Assembly: GCF_011764565.1 (NCBI RefSeq)
Contig: NZ_AP022871.1
Location: 6,572,320-6,636,319, forward strand
DNA: 64,000 bases
Direction: 5' to 3'
From: Phytohabitans suffuscus
GTDB taxonomy: Bacteria; Actinomycetota; Actinomycetes; Mycobacteriales; Micromonosporaceae
Part shown: positions 36,855-44,827 of the stretch, in pieces
How positions within the stretch are numbered: the stretch's first letter is position 1
Layout: every line of letters begins with the position of its first letter
Program-made: the position numbers and the translations under genes
The notes under the pieces: generated by a model
Databases searched by the model: none
Seen by the model: the letters and a program-made list of their open reading frames with translations, nothing else
What the model was told of the DNA's origin: nothing

Positions 36855-37385
36855 GTGGACGCGACCGGTTGGGCACAGCGGGCGGTCACGGTCGCCAACG
36901 CCGACCTGGGCACGCTCGCCGACCTGCAAGCGTTGCTCGCCGAATGGCCCCGGCTCCACGACAGCGCCGGGCTGGGTGACCTGGCCGCGTTCGGCTACGC
37001 CCAGGCCCGGCTGCGGCGCGTCTTCGCGGCCGCCGCGGCCGCCCGGGAGGTTGAGGCGGTCGAGTTGCTCAACGGCCTGCTGACTCGGTTCCGGGTCCAG
37101 CCTCGCATCGCCGGTACCAGCGCCGCCGACTGGCATATGCACGCCGCCGGCGCCGGTGCACCGGCGTCCGGTGAGTACCTGGCTGGCGCGGTCTGGGGCC
37201 TGGCCGTCTGCCTGTGCCAGCGTGGCCTGGACCGGTTCGGCCTGTGCAAGGCCGCGGGCTGCGACAGGTTCTTTCTGGACGACTCCGCCAACCGCAACCG
37301 CCGCTTCTGCTCCGACCGGTGCGCCACCCGCACGCACGGCACCGCGCACCGCGCCCGCCGCAGGCACCCGTCGACGGTCGGCTGA
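36855..37385 (+). CDS. CGNR-type zinc-finger protein (probable regulator)
   Basis: A 176-residue protein. The N-terminal part is the helical ABATE-like region and the C-terminus holds the CGNR-type zinc finger: FGLCKAAGCDRFFLDDSANR, then RRFCSDRCATRTH, with four Cys. CGNR proteins are putative DNA-binding regulators of stress operons. It starts six bases after the previous gene, so it is the last member of the SOD operon. Confidence 0.8.
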   Translation: MDATGWAQRAVTVANADLGTLADLQALLAEWPRLHDSAGLGDLAAFGYAQARLRRVFAAAAAAREVEAVELLNGLLTRFRVQPRIAGTSAADWHMHAAGAGAPASGEYLAGAVWGLAVCLCQRGLDRFGLCKAAGCDRFFLDDSANRNRRFCSDRCATRTHGTAHRARRRHPSTVG

Positions 37386-37394
37386 CTCGTCAGG

Positions 37395-37520
37395 TCAACC
37401 ATGGCGTCGGCAGGCCGCGCAGTGACCCCAGAACACGATCTCGGCTTCGTCGATCGTGAAGTCGTGGGTGGTGTGCGGGGTCAGGCAGGGACCGCCGCCG
37501 ACCGCGCAGTCGACGTCGAA
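37395..37520 (-). pseudogene. Fur-family regulator, C-terminal fragment (minus strand)
   Basis: Read on the minus strand the interval encodes FDVDCAVGGGPCLTPHTTHD and then FTIDEAEIVFWGHCAACRRH before a stop at 37395. This is the C-terminal part of a CatR/FurA-type Fur protein with its CxxC. It starts abruptly at about 37520, where another Fur-family tail begins on the other strand. Confidence 0.7.
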
Positions 37521-37701
37521 AGGTCCGGTACGGGCTGCCCGACCACCCCCAGCACCACGCGGTCTGCGCCACCTGCGGCCAGGTGGCCGAGATCCCGGCC
37601 CAGGCCGTCCAGCCCTTGCTACGCCACGCGATCCAGGCGGCCGGCTTTCACGGTGGCGCCAGCGGCCTCACCGTCACCGGCCGCTGTGGACAATGCGCCT
37701 G
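37516..37701 (+). pseudogene. Fur-family regulator, C-terminal fragment (plus strand)
   Basis: The plus strand encodes RYGLPDHPQHHAVCATCGQV, AEIPAQAVQPLLRHAIQAAG and GLTVTGRCGQC before a stop at 37701. This is the metal-binding half of a Zur/Nur-type Fur protein with HH and two CxxC pairs, similar to the intact regulator at 34913. The DNA-binding half is missing. It is joined tail-to-tail with the fragment at 37395-37520. Confidence 0.75.
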
Positions 37702-37786
37702 ACACAACCGCTTCGCTATCGAGCGGTGGCGGCGGGTGGTGTGACCCTTCACGCATTCTCACCTTGCTGATCTCACTGTTAGGTTG

Positions 37787-37803
37787 TTGCACATCATTTG
37801 CAG
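37787..37803. promoter_or_regulatory. Nur-box-like operator, ABC importer operon
   Basis: TTGCAC-ATCAT-TTGCAG has the 6-5-6 layout of the Nur consensus, with TTGCA and TTGCA conserved in the two arms. It lies 23 bases before the permease start at 37826. Confidence 0.7.
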
Positions 37804-37825
37804 GTGCGATGAGGGGGGTTCTGCG

Positions 37826-38914
37826 GTGGCCACCGTCGTGTCGGCGGGCCTGGACGAGGACGTACTCGGGATCGGCGCCCAGCGCCGCCGGACCGTGTTC
37901 TGGCTGCTGGCCCTGTCGGCGGTGTTGGTCGTGACGGTGCTGGTCGCGGTCGGTACCGGGGCGATCGGGATCGACCCGCCGACGGTGGCGCGGATCATCG
38001 GCCATCAGCTGTTCGGGGTGCCGTCGCGGGTGAGCTGGACGCCGCCGCAGGAGGCGATCGTCTGGCAGGTACGGCTGCCGCGGGTGCTGCTCGGCGTGCT
38101 GGTCGGCGCCGGGTTGGCGACCTGTGGGGTGGCGTTGCAGGCGATGGTGCGTAACGTGCTGGCCGACCCGTACCTGCTGGGGATCAACTCGGGGGCCTCC
38201 AGCGGCGCGGCCGCCGCGATCCTTTTCGGCGCCGGCGCCGGGTTCGGCCAGTACGCACTTTCGACCAGCGCTTTCCTCGGTGCGTTGGCCGCGTCGTTGC
38301 TGGTATTCCTGATCGCGCGTGGCGGCGGCCGGGTGACCTCGATCCGGCTGTTGCTGTCCGGCGTCGCGGTGGGGTACGCGCTCTACGCCGCGACCAGCTT
38401 CCTGATCTTCGCGTCCGGGTCCGCGGAAGGGGCCCGGTCGGTGATGTTCTGGCTGCTCGGATCGTTGGGCCTGGCCCGCTGGGACCTGCTGCTGGCGGTC
38501 GCCGCGCTGGTGATCGGCGGCACGGTCGGGTACCTCACCATGGTCGGCCGCCGGTTGGACGCCCTGGCCGTCGGCGACGAGACCGCGCACACGCTGGGGG
38601 TCTCGCCCGACCGGTTCCGGATGCGGCTGCTGGTGGTCGTGTCCCTCTGCGTGGGGGTGCTGGTCTCCGCGTCCGGGAGTATCGGCTTCGTCGGGCTGGT
38701 CGTGCCGCACCTGGCCCGGCGGATCGTCGGCGCGCCGCATGTGCGGGTGGTGCCGGTGGCGGCGCTGCTCGGGGCGATCCTGCTGGTCTGGGCCGATGTG
38801 GTCGCCCGGGTGCTGCTGGCCCCGCAGGAGATCCCGATCGGCATCATCACCGCCCTGCTCGGCGCCCCGTTCCTGCTGATCCTGATCCACCGTCTGCACG
38901 TCGCCGACACGTGA
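37826..38914 (+). CDS. FecCD/BtuC-type ABC permease, probable nickel or metallophore importer
   Basis: A 362-residue permease of the FecCD family (about ten hydrophobic segments). Family signatures: LPRVLLGVLVGAGLATCGVA, NVLADPYLLGINSGASSGAA, GSIGFVGLVVPHLARRIVG and a C-terminal QEIPIGIITALLGAPFLLIL. I chose the GTG at 37826 (GAGGGG nine bases before it). FecCD transporters move Fe-siderophores, haem, B12 or Ni/Co complexes. The Nur-like box in its promoter makes nickel or a nickel chelate the likely cargo. Confidence 0.85.
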   Translation: MATVVSAGLDEDVLGIGAQRRRTVFWLLALSAVLVVTVLVAVGTGAIGIDPPTVARIIGHQLFGVPSRVSWTPPQEAIVWQVRLPRVLLGVLVGAGLATCGVALQAMVRNVLADPYLLGINSGASSGAAAAILFGAGAGFGQYALSTSAFLGALAASLLVFLIARGGGRVTSIRLLLSGVAVGYALYAATSFLIFASGSAEGARSVMFWLLGSLGLARWDLLLAVAALVIGGTVGYLTMVGRRLDALAVGDETAHTLGVSPDRFRMRLLVVVSLCVGVLVSASGSIGFVGLVVPHLARRIVGAPHVRVVPVAALLGAILLVWADVVARVLLAPQEIPIGIITALLGAPFLLILIHRLHVADT

Positions 38915-38934
38915 GCGCCAAGAGAGGACATTGG

Positions 38935-39915
38935 ATGAAGGCGATCCGGCTCGTCGCACTGACCGTCTCGGTCGTCCTCGCCGCCGGGTGCGGCGCCGGG
39001 GCCGATGACACGGCGGCCGGTAGCGGCCAAGGCTATCCGGTCACCGTCAACAACTGCGGCGTGGACGTGAGCTTCGACGCCGCACCCCAGCGGATCGTGC
39101 TGCTCAAGAGCGCTGCGGTGCCGTACCTGCACGCGCTCGGTGTGATGGACCGGGTGACCGCCCGGGCCGGTCAGTATCCGAAGGACTACTACGACGCGGC
39201 GACGCTCGCGGAGCTGGACCGGATCCCGCTGCTGACCGACAAGACCGACACCAGCGGTCACCTGCAGATCTCCAAAGAGGTCGTGATCAGCCAGCAGCCG
39301 GACCTGGTGCTCGGCGAGGTCGACAACCTGTCCCGGGACACCCTCGCTGCGGTCGGTATCCCGCTGCTGGAAGAGCCGGCGATGTGTCAGGGCAGCACGA
39401 CGGTGCCAGCCTTCGACGACATCTACACCCAGCTGGAAACGTACGGAAAGGTCTTTGGCCGTACCGGTGAGGCTGCGACCGCGGTCACCGCGCTCAAGGA
39501 ACGGATGACGAAGATCCAAGCCAAGGCGGGCGCCGGATCCCGACGTACCGCCGCAGTGCTCTACCCCACGGTCGGCGGCGGAGTCACCTACGCCTACGGG
39601 ACCGCCAGCATGGCCCACCCGCAACTGGAGGCGGCGGGCTTCACGAACGCGTTCGCCGACAGCAAGGAACGGGTCTTCGAGGTCACCCTCGAGGAACTGC
39701 TCGGCCGCAACCCCGACGTACTGATCCTGCTCTACAGCGACGGCGACCCCAAGGCGGTCGAGGCGGCGCTGACCGGCCTGCCCGGCGCGGAGAAACTCAA
39801 CGCGGTCCGCGACGGCACCGTCATGACCCAACTGTTCAACTTCACCGAACCGCCGACGCCGCTGTCGATCGACGGCCTGGAAAGCATCGTGGAGCGGTTC
39901 AAGGCGGGCACGTGA
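38935..39915 (+). CDS. FecB/BtuF-type metal-complex-binding lipoprotein
   Basis: A 326-residue lipoprotein that delivers the ligand to the FecCD permease at 37826. The signal ends in a lipobox (VVLAAGCGAG). The mature part has the helical-backbone fold typical of the family (RIVLLKSAAVPYLHALGVMD, LQISKEVVISQQPDLVLGEV, LEELLGRNPDVLILL). I prefer the ATG at 38935 over the GTG at 38911 because the signal peptide then begins MKAIRLVALT and AGAGGA lies upstream. The last bases overlap the ATPase start. Confidence 0.85.
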   Translation: MKAIRLVALTVSVVLAAGCGAGADDTAAGSGQGYPVTVNNCGVDVSFDAAPQRIVLLKSAAVPYLHALGVMDRVTARAGQYPKDYYDAATLAELDRIPLLTDKTDTSGHLQISKEVVISQQPDLVLGEVDNLSRDTLAAVGIPLLEEPAMCQGSTTVPAFDDIYTQLETYGKVFGRTGEAATAVTALKERMTKIQAKAGAGSRRTAAVLYPTVGGGVTYAYGTASMAHPQLEAAGFTNAFADSKERVFEVTLEELLGRNPDVLILLYSDGDPKAVEAALTGLPGAEKLNAVRDGTVMTQLFNFTEPPTPLSIDGLESIVERFKAGT

Positions 39916-40685
39916 TCCAGGCGACCGGAGTGTACTGGCGCTACGGCGCCAACCCCGTCATCGACGGCGTCGACGTCACCGCCCAGCCCGGCCGGGTCCT
40001 TGGGCTGATCGGCCCGAACGGCAGCGGCAAGACCACCCTGCTGCGGCTGCTCTACGGCACCCTGCGCAGCCCCACCGGGCAGGTCACCGTGGACGGCGAC
40101 GAACTATCCCGTCTCTCGCCCAGGGAGACCGCCCGGAGGATGGCGGTGGTGGTGCAGGAGACCGGCGGCGAGACCGCGCTGACCGTGGCGGAGATGGTGC
40201 TGCTCGGCCGCGGACCACACCTGTCCGCCTTCCAACGCACCAGCACAGCCGACCACCAGGTCGCCGCCCGCTGCCTGGCCCGCGTCGGCGCCGCCCACCT
40301 GGGCGCGCGGGCGTTCGCCGGCCTGTCCGGCGGCGAACGCCAACGCGTGCTGATCGCCCGCGCCCTCGCCCAGCAGGCCACCCACCTGCTGCTCGACGAG
40401 CCGACCAACCACCTGGATATCCGCTACCAGCATGAGATCCTGAACCTGGTCCGCGGCCTGGACACCTGCGCCGTGGTCGTGCTGCACGACCTCAACCTCG
40501 CCGCCCGCTACTGCGACGACCTGGTCCTGCTCGGCGGCGGCGGGGTCGCCGCCGCCGGCCCTGTCGACCAGGTGCTGGACCCGGCGATCCTCGAACCCGT
40601 CTACGGCATCGGCATCCGCCGCCTTGACATCGACGGGCACCTGCACCTGCTGTTCCAACCCACCGACCGGGAGAGCGTCGCATGA
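39912..40685 (+). CDS. FecE/BtuD-type ABC transporter ATPase
   Basis: A 257-residue ATPase that powers the FecCD permease. Walker A GPNGSGKTTLLRLLYGTL, signature LSGGERQRVLIARALA, Walker B THLLLDEPTNHLD and the switch His in VVVLHDLNLAARYCD are all present. It begins four bases before the end of the binding-protein gene (GTGA overlap) and itself overlaps the methyltransferase (ATGA at 40682-40685). Confidence 0.9.
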   Translation: MIQATGVYWRYGANPVIDGVDVTAQPGRVLGLIGPNGSGKTTLLRLLYGTLRSPTGQVTVDGDELSRLSPRETARRMAVVVQETGGETALTVAEMVLLGRGPHLSAFQRTSTADHQVAARCLARVGAAHLGARAFAGLSGGERQRVLIARALAQQATHLLLDEPTNHLDIRYQHEILNLVRGLDTCAVVVLHDLNLAARYCDDLVLLGGGGVAAAGPVDQVLDPAILEPVYGIGIRRLDIDGHLHLLFQPTDRESVA

Positions 40686-41383
40686 CCGCCCAGGACCGGA
40701 TCAACGCCTACTGGACCGACCGCGCGCCCAGCTACGACGAGTACCAGCAACGCCCCGACCGGCTCGCCGCCGACCAGCAAGCCTGGTCGGACATCTGGGC
40801 CAGCGCCCTGCCGGCAGCGCCGCTGGAGGTGCTCGACGTCGGCACCGGCAGCGGCCAGGTTGCGATGATCCTGGCCCGACTCGGCCACCGCGTCACCGGC
40901 ATCGACCTATCCGAGGGCATGCTCGGCCACGCCCGCCAGCACGCCACGACTATCCCCGACGGCCCCAACTTCCAGCGCGGCGACGCCGTCGACCCAGCCT
41001 TCCCACCTGCATCCTTCGACGCGGTCACCAGCAGGTACCTCATGTGGACCCTCCGCGAGCCGCACACCGCGGTAGCCAACTGGCTACGCCTGCTACGCCC
41101 CGGCGGAACACTCGCCGTCGTCGACAGCACCTGGTTCCCGAACGGCCTGGACAACGCCTCTGAAAACTTCACCGACTTTTACGACACCGACGTAGAGGCC
41201 GCGCTACCCCTGGCCACCGCCACATCAATCAACCAAACCGCGGCGATACTCGAACAGGCCGGCCTGACAAACCTCACGATCACACCGTTGACGTCGATCT
41301 ACGAACTCGACCAGCGTCATGGCATCGCCCCCAACCACGAGCTCCAGATGCAGTACCTCATCGCTGGCGCTACAGCCGGTTGA
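40682..41383 (+). CDS. Class I SAM-dependent methyltransferase linked to the metal importer
   Basis: A 233-residue methyltransferase with the SAM motif LEVLDVGTGSGQVAMILARL, the acidic VTGIDLSEGML and the C-terminal LLRPGGTLAVVDSTWFP. The four-base overlap with the ABC ATPase shows co-translation, so it belongs to the Nur-like-controlled importer operon. It may modify a nickel-binding metabolite or tailor an imported chelate. No nicotianamine-like or other chelator synthase is in the window, so this is inference from position. Confidence 0.85.
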   Translation: MTAQDRINAYWTDRAPSYDEYQQRPDRLAADQQAWSDIWASALPAAPLEVLDVGTGSGQVAMILARLGHRVTGIDLSEGMLGHARQHATTIPDGPNFQRGDAVDPAFPPASFDAVTSRYLMWTLREPHTAVANWLRLLRPGGTLAVVDSTWFPNGLDNASENFTDFYDTDVEAALPLATATSINQTAAILEQAGLTNLTITPLTSIYELDQRHGIAPNHELQMQYLIAGATAG

Positions 41384-41399
41384 GGGTCGACGGCGTGTC

Positions 41400-41690
41400 G
41401 GTACTCGTGGTCATAGTGGATCCGCCCCCGCTGGCGACCCGATCCACCAGCTCCGCAAGCAGGCCGGGAGGTTCGCGTCCAGGACCATTTTCGTTCGGCA
41501 CACCGGACGAACCGATCCGCACACGCCTGGGGACCTCGACATGTTGCAGGCGCGCCTGCTCGAGCGGACGCCTGGCCTGCATCTGGCGGTGACCGCCGTC
41601 CCGACGACGATCGAGACCACTCCCGACCTCCTGAGTCCCGCACGGGCGTGGGCGGAGCGTCAGCGACCCGGGCTTCTCCGGGCAAGGTGA
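41400..41690 (+). pseudogene. Unrecognised gene, possible C-terminal fragment
   Basis: The frame from about 41430 to 41690 reads as plausible protein (RTIFVRHTGRTDPHTPGDLD, MLQARLLERTPGLHLAVTAV, then TIETTPDLLSPARAWAERQR) but has no start or SD and no recognised domain. It lies between the metal island and the tRNA fragment and could be a recombination remnant. Confidence 0.3.
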
Positions 41691-41750
41691 AAGCCGCCCG
41701 CTGCCGGGCCTGGCCTCACCGCTGGCGGAAGACTCGGAGACTTCCTCGCG

Positions 41751-42374
41751 ATGGGGATCGCGGCCGGGAATTCGGACACACGCACGCGCGAGGACTATGA
41801 GAAGGAGGTCGCGGGGTACCTGTCGACGGCGACCGAGTTGCTGACGCGTAGGGCAATTTGGCGCCTGTACCGGTACGAGCCCGCACTCCTACACCTTGAG
41901 GTCGCCAACTCCACCGATCTCGGCTATACCGGGGTGCGGTTGACCGTCCACATTCCCGGTGACGTGAAAAGCTACCCGGAAGACTGGGTCGACATTGGCG
42001 AGCGTGAGCCGGCAACCTTGCCGCGACCGCCGCGGCCCTTGGGTACGCCGAAGCCTTTCGAGGCGATGCTTCCAAACTTGTACCGGCCGCCCCTCAGCTT
42101 CGATCCGCCAGCCCTGGAGTCGTTCGGTTCCGGTCCGGGGTACACCGTGAGGGACACGGGTTCCGTGACGGTCGAAAACGACGAGTTCGAGGTCCGCCCA
42201 CACGAGACGATCACCCCGGACGCAGTGCCATTGACGCTGTCCGATGGTATGGGCGCCGAGCTGACCGCGACCTGGAGCGCGACAGCTGCGCAGGTCCGCG
42301 GCCGCCTTGACGGCACGTTCGTGCTCGTGGTCACAGCAAGCACGCTGGATCTTTCAGACCTCGATACCTTTTGA
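41751..42374 (+). CDS. Hypothetical protein, possible C-terminal part of an AlbA/Schlafen-type protein
   Basis: A 207-residue frame, beta-rich, with LTVHIPGDVKSYPEDW, LPRPPRPLGTPKPFEAM and NDEFEVRPHETITPDA. This resembles the C-terminal domain of actinobacterial proteins whose N-terminus is an AlbA_2 (Schlafen) nucleic-acid domain. That N-terminal domain is absent, so the gene is probably a 3' fragment. Its stop overlaps the 5' end of a tRNA-Lys 3' half at 42368, which suggests that the fragment belonged to an integrated element. Confidence 0.4.
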   Translation: MGIAAGNSDTRTREDYEKEVAGYLSTATELLTRRAIWRLYRYEPALLHLEVANSTDLGYTGVRLTVHIPGDVKSYPEDWVDIGEREPATLPRPPRPLGTPKPFEAMLPNLYRPPLSFDPPALESFGSGPGYTVRDTGSVTVENDEFEVRPHETITPDAVPLTLSDGMGAELTATWSATAAQVRGRLDGTFVLVVTASTLDLSDLDTF

Positions 42375-42409
42375 TCCTTAGGTTCGGGGGTCGAGTCCCT
42401 GGCGGCGCA
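42368..42409 (+). tRNA. 3' half of tRNA-Lys (UUU), attachment-site scar
   Basis: From the anticodon loop (CTTTTGA, anticodon TTT) the sequence follows tRNA spacing exactly: 5-nt anticodon stem, 5-nt variable loop, T stem CGGGG/CCCTG around the loop GTCGAGT, 7-nt acceptor strand GCGGCGC and discriminator A. The 5' half is replaced by the end of the preceding open frame. A 3' tRNA fragment without its 5' half is typical of the attR left by integration into a tRNA gene. Confidence 0.6.
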
Positions 42410-42531
42410 CGGGCTTCGGCGCCAGCCCCCGCTCTGCTGCGACGCGGTAGGTGTCAACCGGGTCGGGGTGCGGACAGCCCGATAGGCGGAGTGTGTGCAC
42501 AGGGCACGGGAGCGTCTGGTCGCTCATGGCG

Positions 42532-42816
42532 CTACTTCTTCGGTTCGGGGATGGCCGCGCCCTCGACGCTGCCGACGACGAACCGCTCCAACTGCCCCAC
42601 GGCGGTCAGAGCGGTCGCCCTCGCGTAGGCGTTGGCGACGTTGTCGAGTGCGGCGCGCAGATCACTTGGCAGCGGCGCTTTGCCGCCCTCCACGTCGTCG
42701 CGGGCTCGACCGAGCTGGTCGATCGCGTCCCGCAGGGCGGACCGCAGCTCGTCTCGATGGTTGACGCGTTCCATGCTGAAGCCACGCTGGATCAACTCGG
42801 GGCTGAAGCCGGTCAC
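42532..42816 (-). CDS. Small hypothetical protein
   Basis: A 94-residue helical protein (RDELRSALRDAIDQLGRARD, LRAALDNVANAYARATALTA). The GTG start at 42816 has AAGGAG at nine bases' spacing. It follows, on the same strand, the C-terminal remnant at 42826-42934. No recognised domain; small unknown proteins of this type occur in actinobacterial integrated elements. Confidence 0.55.
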   Translation of the reverse strand: MTGFSPELIQRGFSMERVNHRDELRSALRDAIDQLGRARDDVEGGKAPLPSDLRAALDNVANAYARATALTAVGQLERFVVGSVEGAAIPEPKK

Positions 42817-42825
42817 AGGTGATCA

Positions 42826-42934
42826 CTCCTTGGTGGTGTCGTGGTCGGCGAGCCACACCCGGCCCGCATCCGTCAGGTTCACCGGCCGCTCCCCGTGTCC
42901 GTAGCCGCCGACGTCCAGCAGCTTCGCGACCACC
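42826..42934 (-). pseudogene. Hypothetical gene, C-terminal remnant cut by IS630
   Basis: The minus-strand frame reads VVAKLLDVGGYGHGERPVNL and then TDAGRVWLADHDTTKE before a stop at 42826. Its upstream part ends at the TA target of the IS630 element at 42935. The stop overlaps the SD region of the next small gene. The other side of the IS does not continue this frame, so the gene was already altered or the flank has changed. Confidence 0.5.
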
Positions 42935-42936
42935 TA

Positions 42937-44165
42937 GTAGACCGTCGCTTCTAATCGCCGTGAATGTTTGGTAGGTCTTGCCTGTCGTGAGTCGATGAGG
43001 GCAGGAGGACTGGTGGCGCGTAGGCGGGTCCATGCGGTTGTGCTGGACGCGGGGCAGCGGGTGAGGTTGAGGCAGGTCATTGGGTCGGGCAGGAGTTCGG
43101 CGCGGTCGATCGCTCGGGCGCGGATCCTGCTGGCTCTGGACGAGTCCAGCGGGGTCGTGCCGGTCCGGACGCAGGTTGCCCAGAGGCTGGATGCCTCGGG
43201 TGACCTGGTCCGGTCGGTCGCCGAGGCGTTCACGACCTACCAGGACGTGGACCTGGCTATCGGCCGTAAGAGTCGGGTCACGCCGCCGGTGGAGCCGAAG
43301 GTCACCGGGGATGTCGAGGCGCGGGTGACGGCGTTGGCGTGCTCGGCCCCGCCCGAGGGTTACTCGCGGTGGTCGTTGCGGCTGTTGGAGAAGCACGTCG
43401 CGTTGCTGGACGACGTGCCGGGCCTGGACCACTCCACGATCGGGCGGGTCCTGAAAAGGGGGCGCTCAAGCCGCACCTGAAGGCGTGCTGGACCATCCCA
43501 CCGCACGCCAACGGTGAGTTCGTCGCCGCGATGGAGGATGTCCTGGACGTCTACGCCCGCCCGCTGGACGAACGCTTCCCGGTGGTCTGCATGGACGAGA
43601 AGCCGTACCAACTGCTGGGCCAGGTCCGCGCGCCGCTGCCGGTCGCCCCGGGCAGGGCCGCCCGGCACGACAACGAGTACGTGCGGCAGGGTACGTGCGC
43701 GATCTTCGTGTTCACCCGACCGCTGGCCGGGTGGCGGCGCGTCCAGGCCCTCCCGCAACGCACCCGCGTGGACTGGGCCCACCAGGTCCGTCAACTGCTG
43801 GACGTCGACTTCCCCCACGCCGAGAAGGTCGTGCTGGTGATGGACAACCTGAACACCCACTCGATCGGATCGCTCTACAAAGCCTTCGACCCCGCAACCG
43901 CGCACGCTCTGGCCCAACGCCTGGAACTGCACCACACACCCAAGCACGGCTCATGGCTCAACGTCGCCGAGATCGAACTGTCCCGCCTGACCCGCCAGTG
44001 CCTCGATCGGCGCCTGGACAACCTCGACACCCTCAACGCCGAACTGGCCGCCTGGCAGAACGCAACAAACACCGACCAACGGCAAGTCGACTGGCACCTC
44101 ACCACCCACGACGCCCGAACCCGACTCCGCCACCTCTACCCAGCCAATTAGAAGCGACGGTCTAC
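42937..44165 (+). mobile_element. IS630-family insertion sequence with TA duplication
   Basis: Complete element of 1229 bp. The ends carry near-perfect inverted repeats: GTAGACCGTCGCTTCTAAT at 42937-42955 and its inverse complement at 44147-44165. A TA dinucleotide flanks both sides (42935-42936 and 44166-44167), the hallmark target duplication of IS630/Tc1-type transposition. The transposase is encoded in two overlapping frames. Confidence 0.9.
43013..44151 (+). CDS. IS630-family transposase, two frames joined by probable -1 frameshifting
   Basis: The first frame (43013-43480) encodes the helix-turn-helix domain (ARSIARARILLALDESSGVV, PPEGYSRWSLRLLEKHVALL, PGLDHSTIGRVLK). At 43451-43460 the sequence CTGAAAAGGGGG allows a -1 slip on A-AAA-G; the continuation (GALKPHLKACWTIPPHANGE) reads to 44151 and contains the DDE core (VVCMDEKPYQLLGQ, VVLVMDNLNTHSIGSLY, HTPKHGSWLNVAEIELS). 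The GTG at 43013 has AGGAGG upstream. Many IS630 members use this kind of frameshift, so the element is probably active rather than broken. Confidence 0.85.
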
Positions 44166-44167
44166 TA

Positions 44168-44827
44168 GTTGTCTGTCGCGGCGGAAGCTGCTGGCGGGCG
44201 TCCGTGGGCGTTCGTTGGTTTGCGGTGTATCGGCCCAGTCGATCAGGCCAATTGCGAGCGTGGCGGCGAGGCCGAGGACGAGTCCGTTCACCACCCCCGG
44301 TCAGGAATCCGTTCTCGACCACTCCGTCGACGATGAGGCCGAAGGCGAACCCGATCGCGAACGCGGGCATGAACCTGACCAGAAGCCTGCCCTGGCCCTG
44401 GCCGGTCAGCTTCAGCGCGAGTAGCCGCACACGTCCGCGAAGCCGCAGATCGGCGTAGGCCGGTGTCTCGGCCGGGGACCCGACCCCGTCTGGCGGCCAA
44501 CGCGACAACGATCGCGACGCAGATGCCGCCGAGAGTTCCGAACGCCAGCCCGAGCACGGGTTCGCCGTTGAGAAGCCCGGCGCTGACGGCAGCACCTAGC
44601 ATGTCGAGGCCGAGCAGGAGCGCGACCACATGCCAGATCGTGAGGCGGGTTGCGAGGCCGAGCGCGATCCCGAATACGAGCCCGAGTATCGGCCCGCTGG
44701 CGAGCCCGGCCACAAGGCCGAACTGGGTTCCGTCGTTGAGCCCGACCGCGATGGTCATCACGAGTCCGGCGACCGCCCCTGCCGCGACTTTCCCTAGTAG
44801 GGCAGCCGTACTTCGTAACCTGGTCAT
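44168..44827 (-). pseudogene. Polytopic membrane protein, frameshifted and cut by IS630
   Basis: From the ATG at 44827 the minus strand encodes Gly-rich membrane helices (LLGKVAAGAVAGLVMTIAVG, GLASGPILGLVFGIALGLAT, LGLAFGTLGGICVAIVVALA). The frame changes near 44477-44490 (continuing LALKLTGQGQGRLLVRFMPA, FAIGFAFGLIVDGVVENGFL) and again at the C run 44294-44298 (continuing NGLVLGLAATLAIGLIDW), up to the IS630 boundary. The start overlaps the lactonase gene by four bases. The two single-base breaks may be sequencing errors. No function recognised. Confidence 0.55.

Noticed and set aside
43013..44151. Calling the IS630 transposase a pseudogene because of its frameshift
   Set aside because: The slippery A/G run at the frame overlap and intact ends plus TA duplication fit programmed frameshifting in this family.
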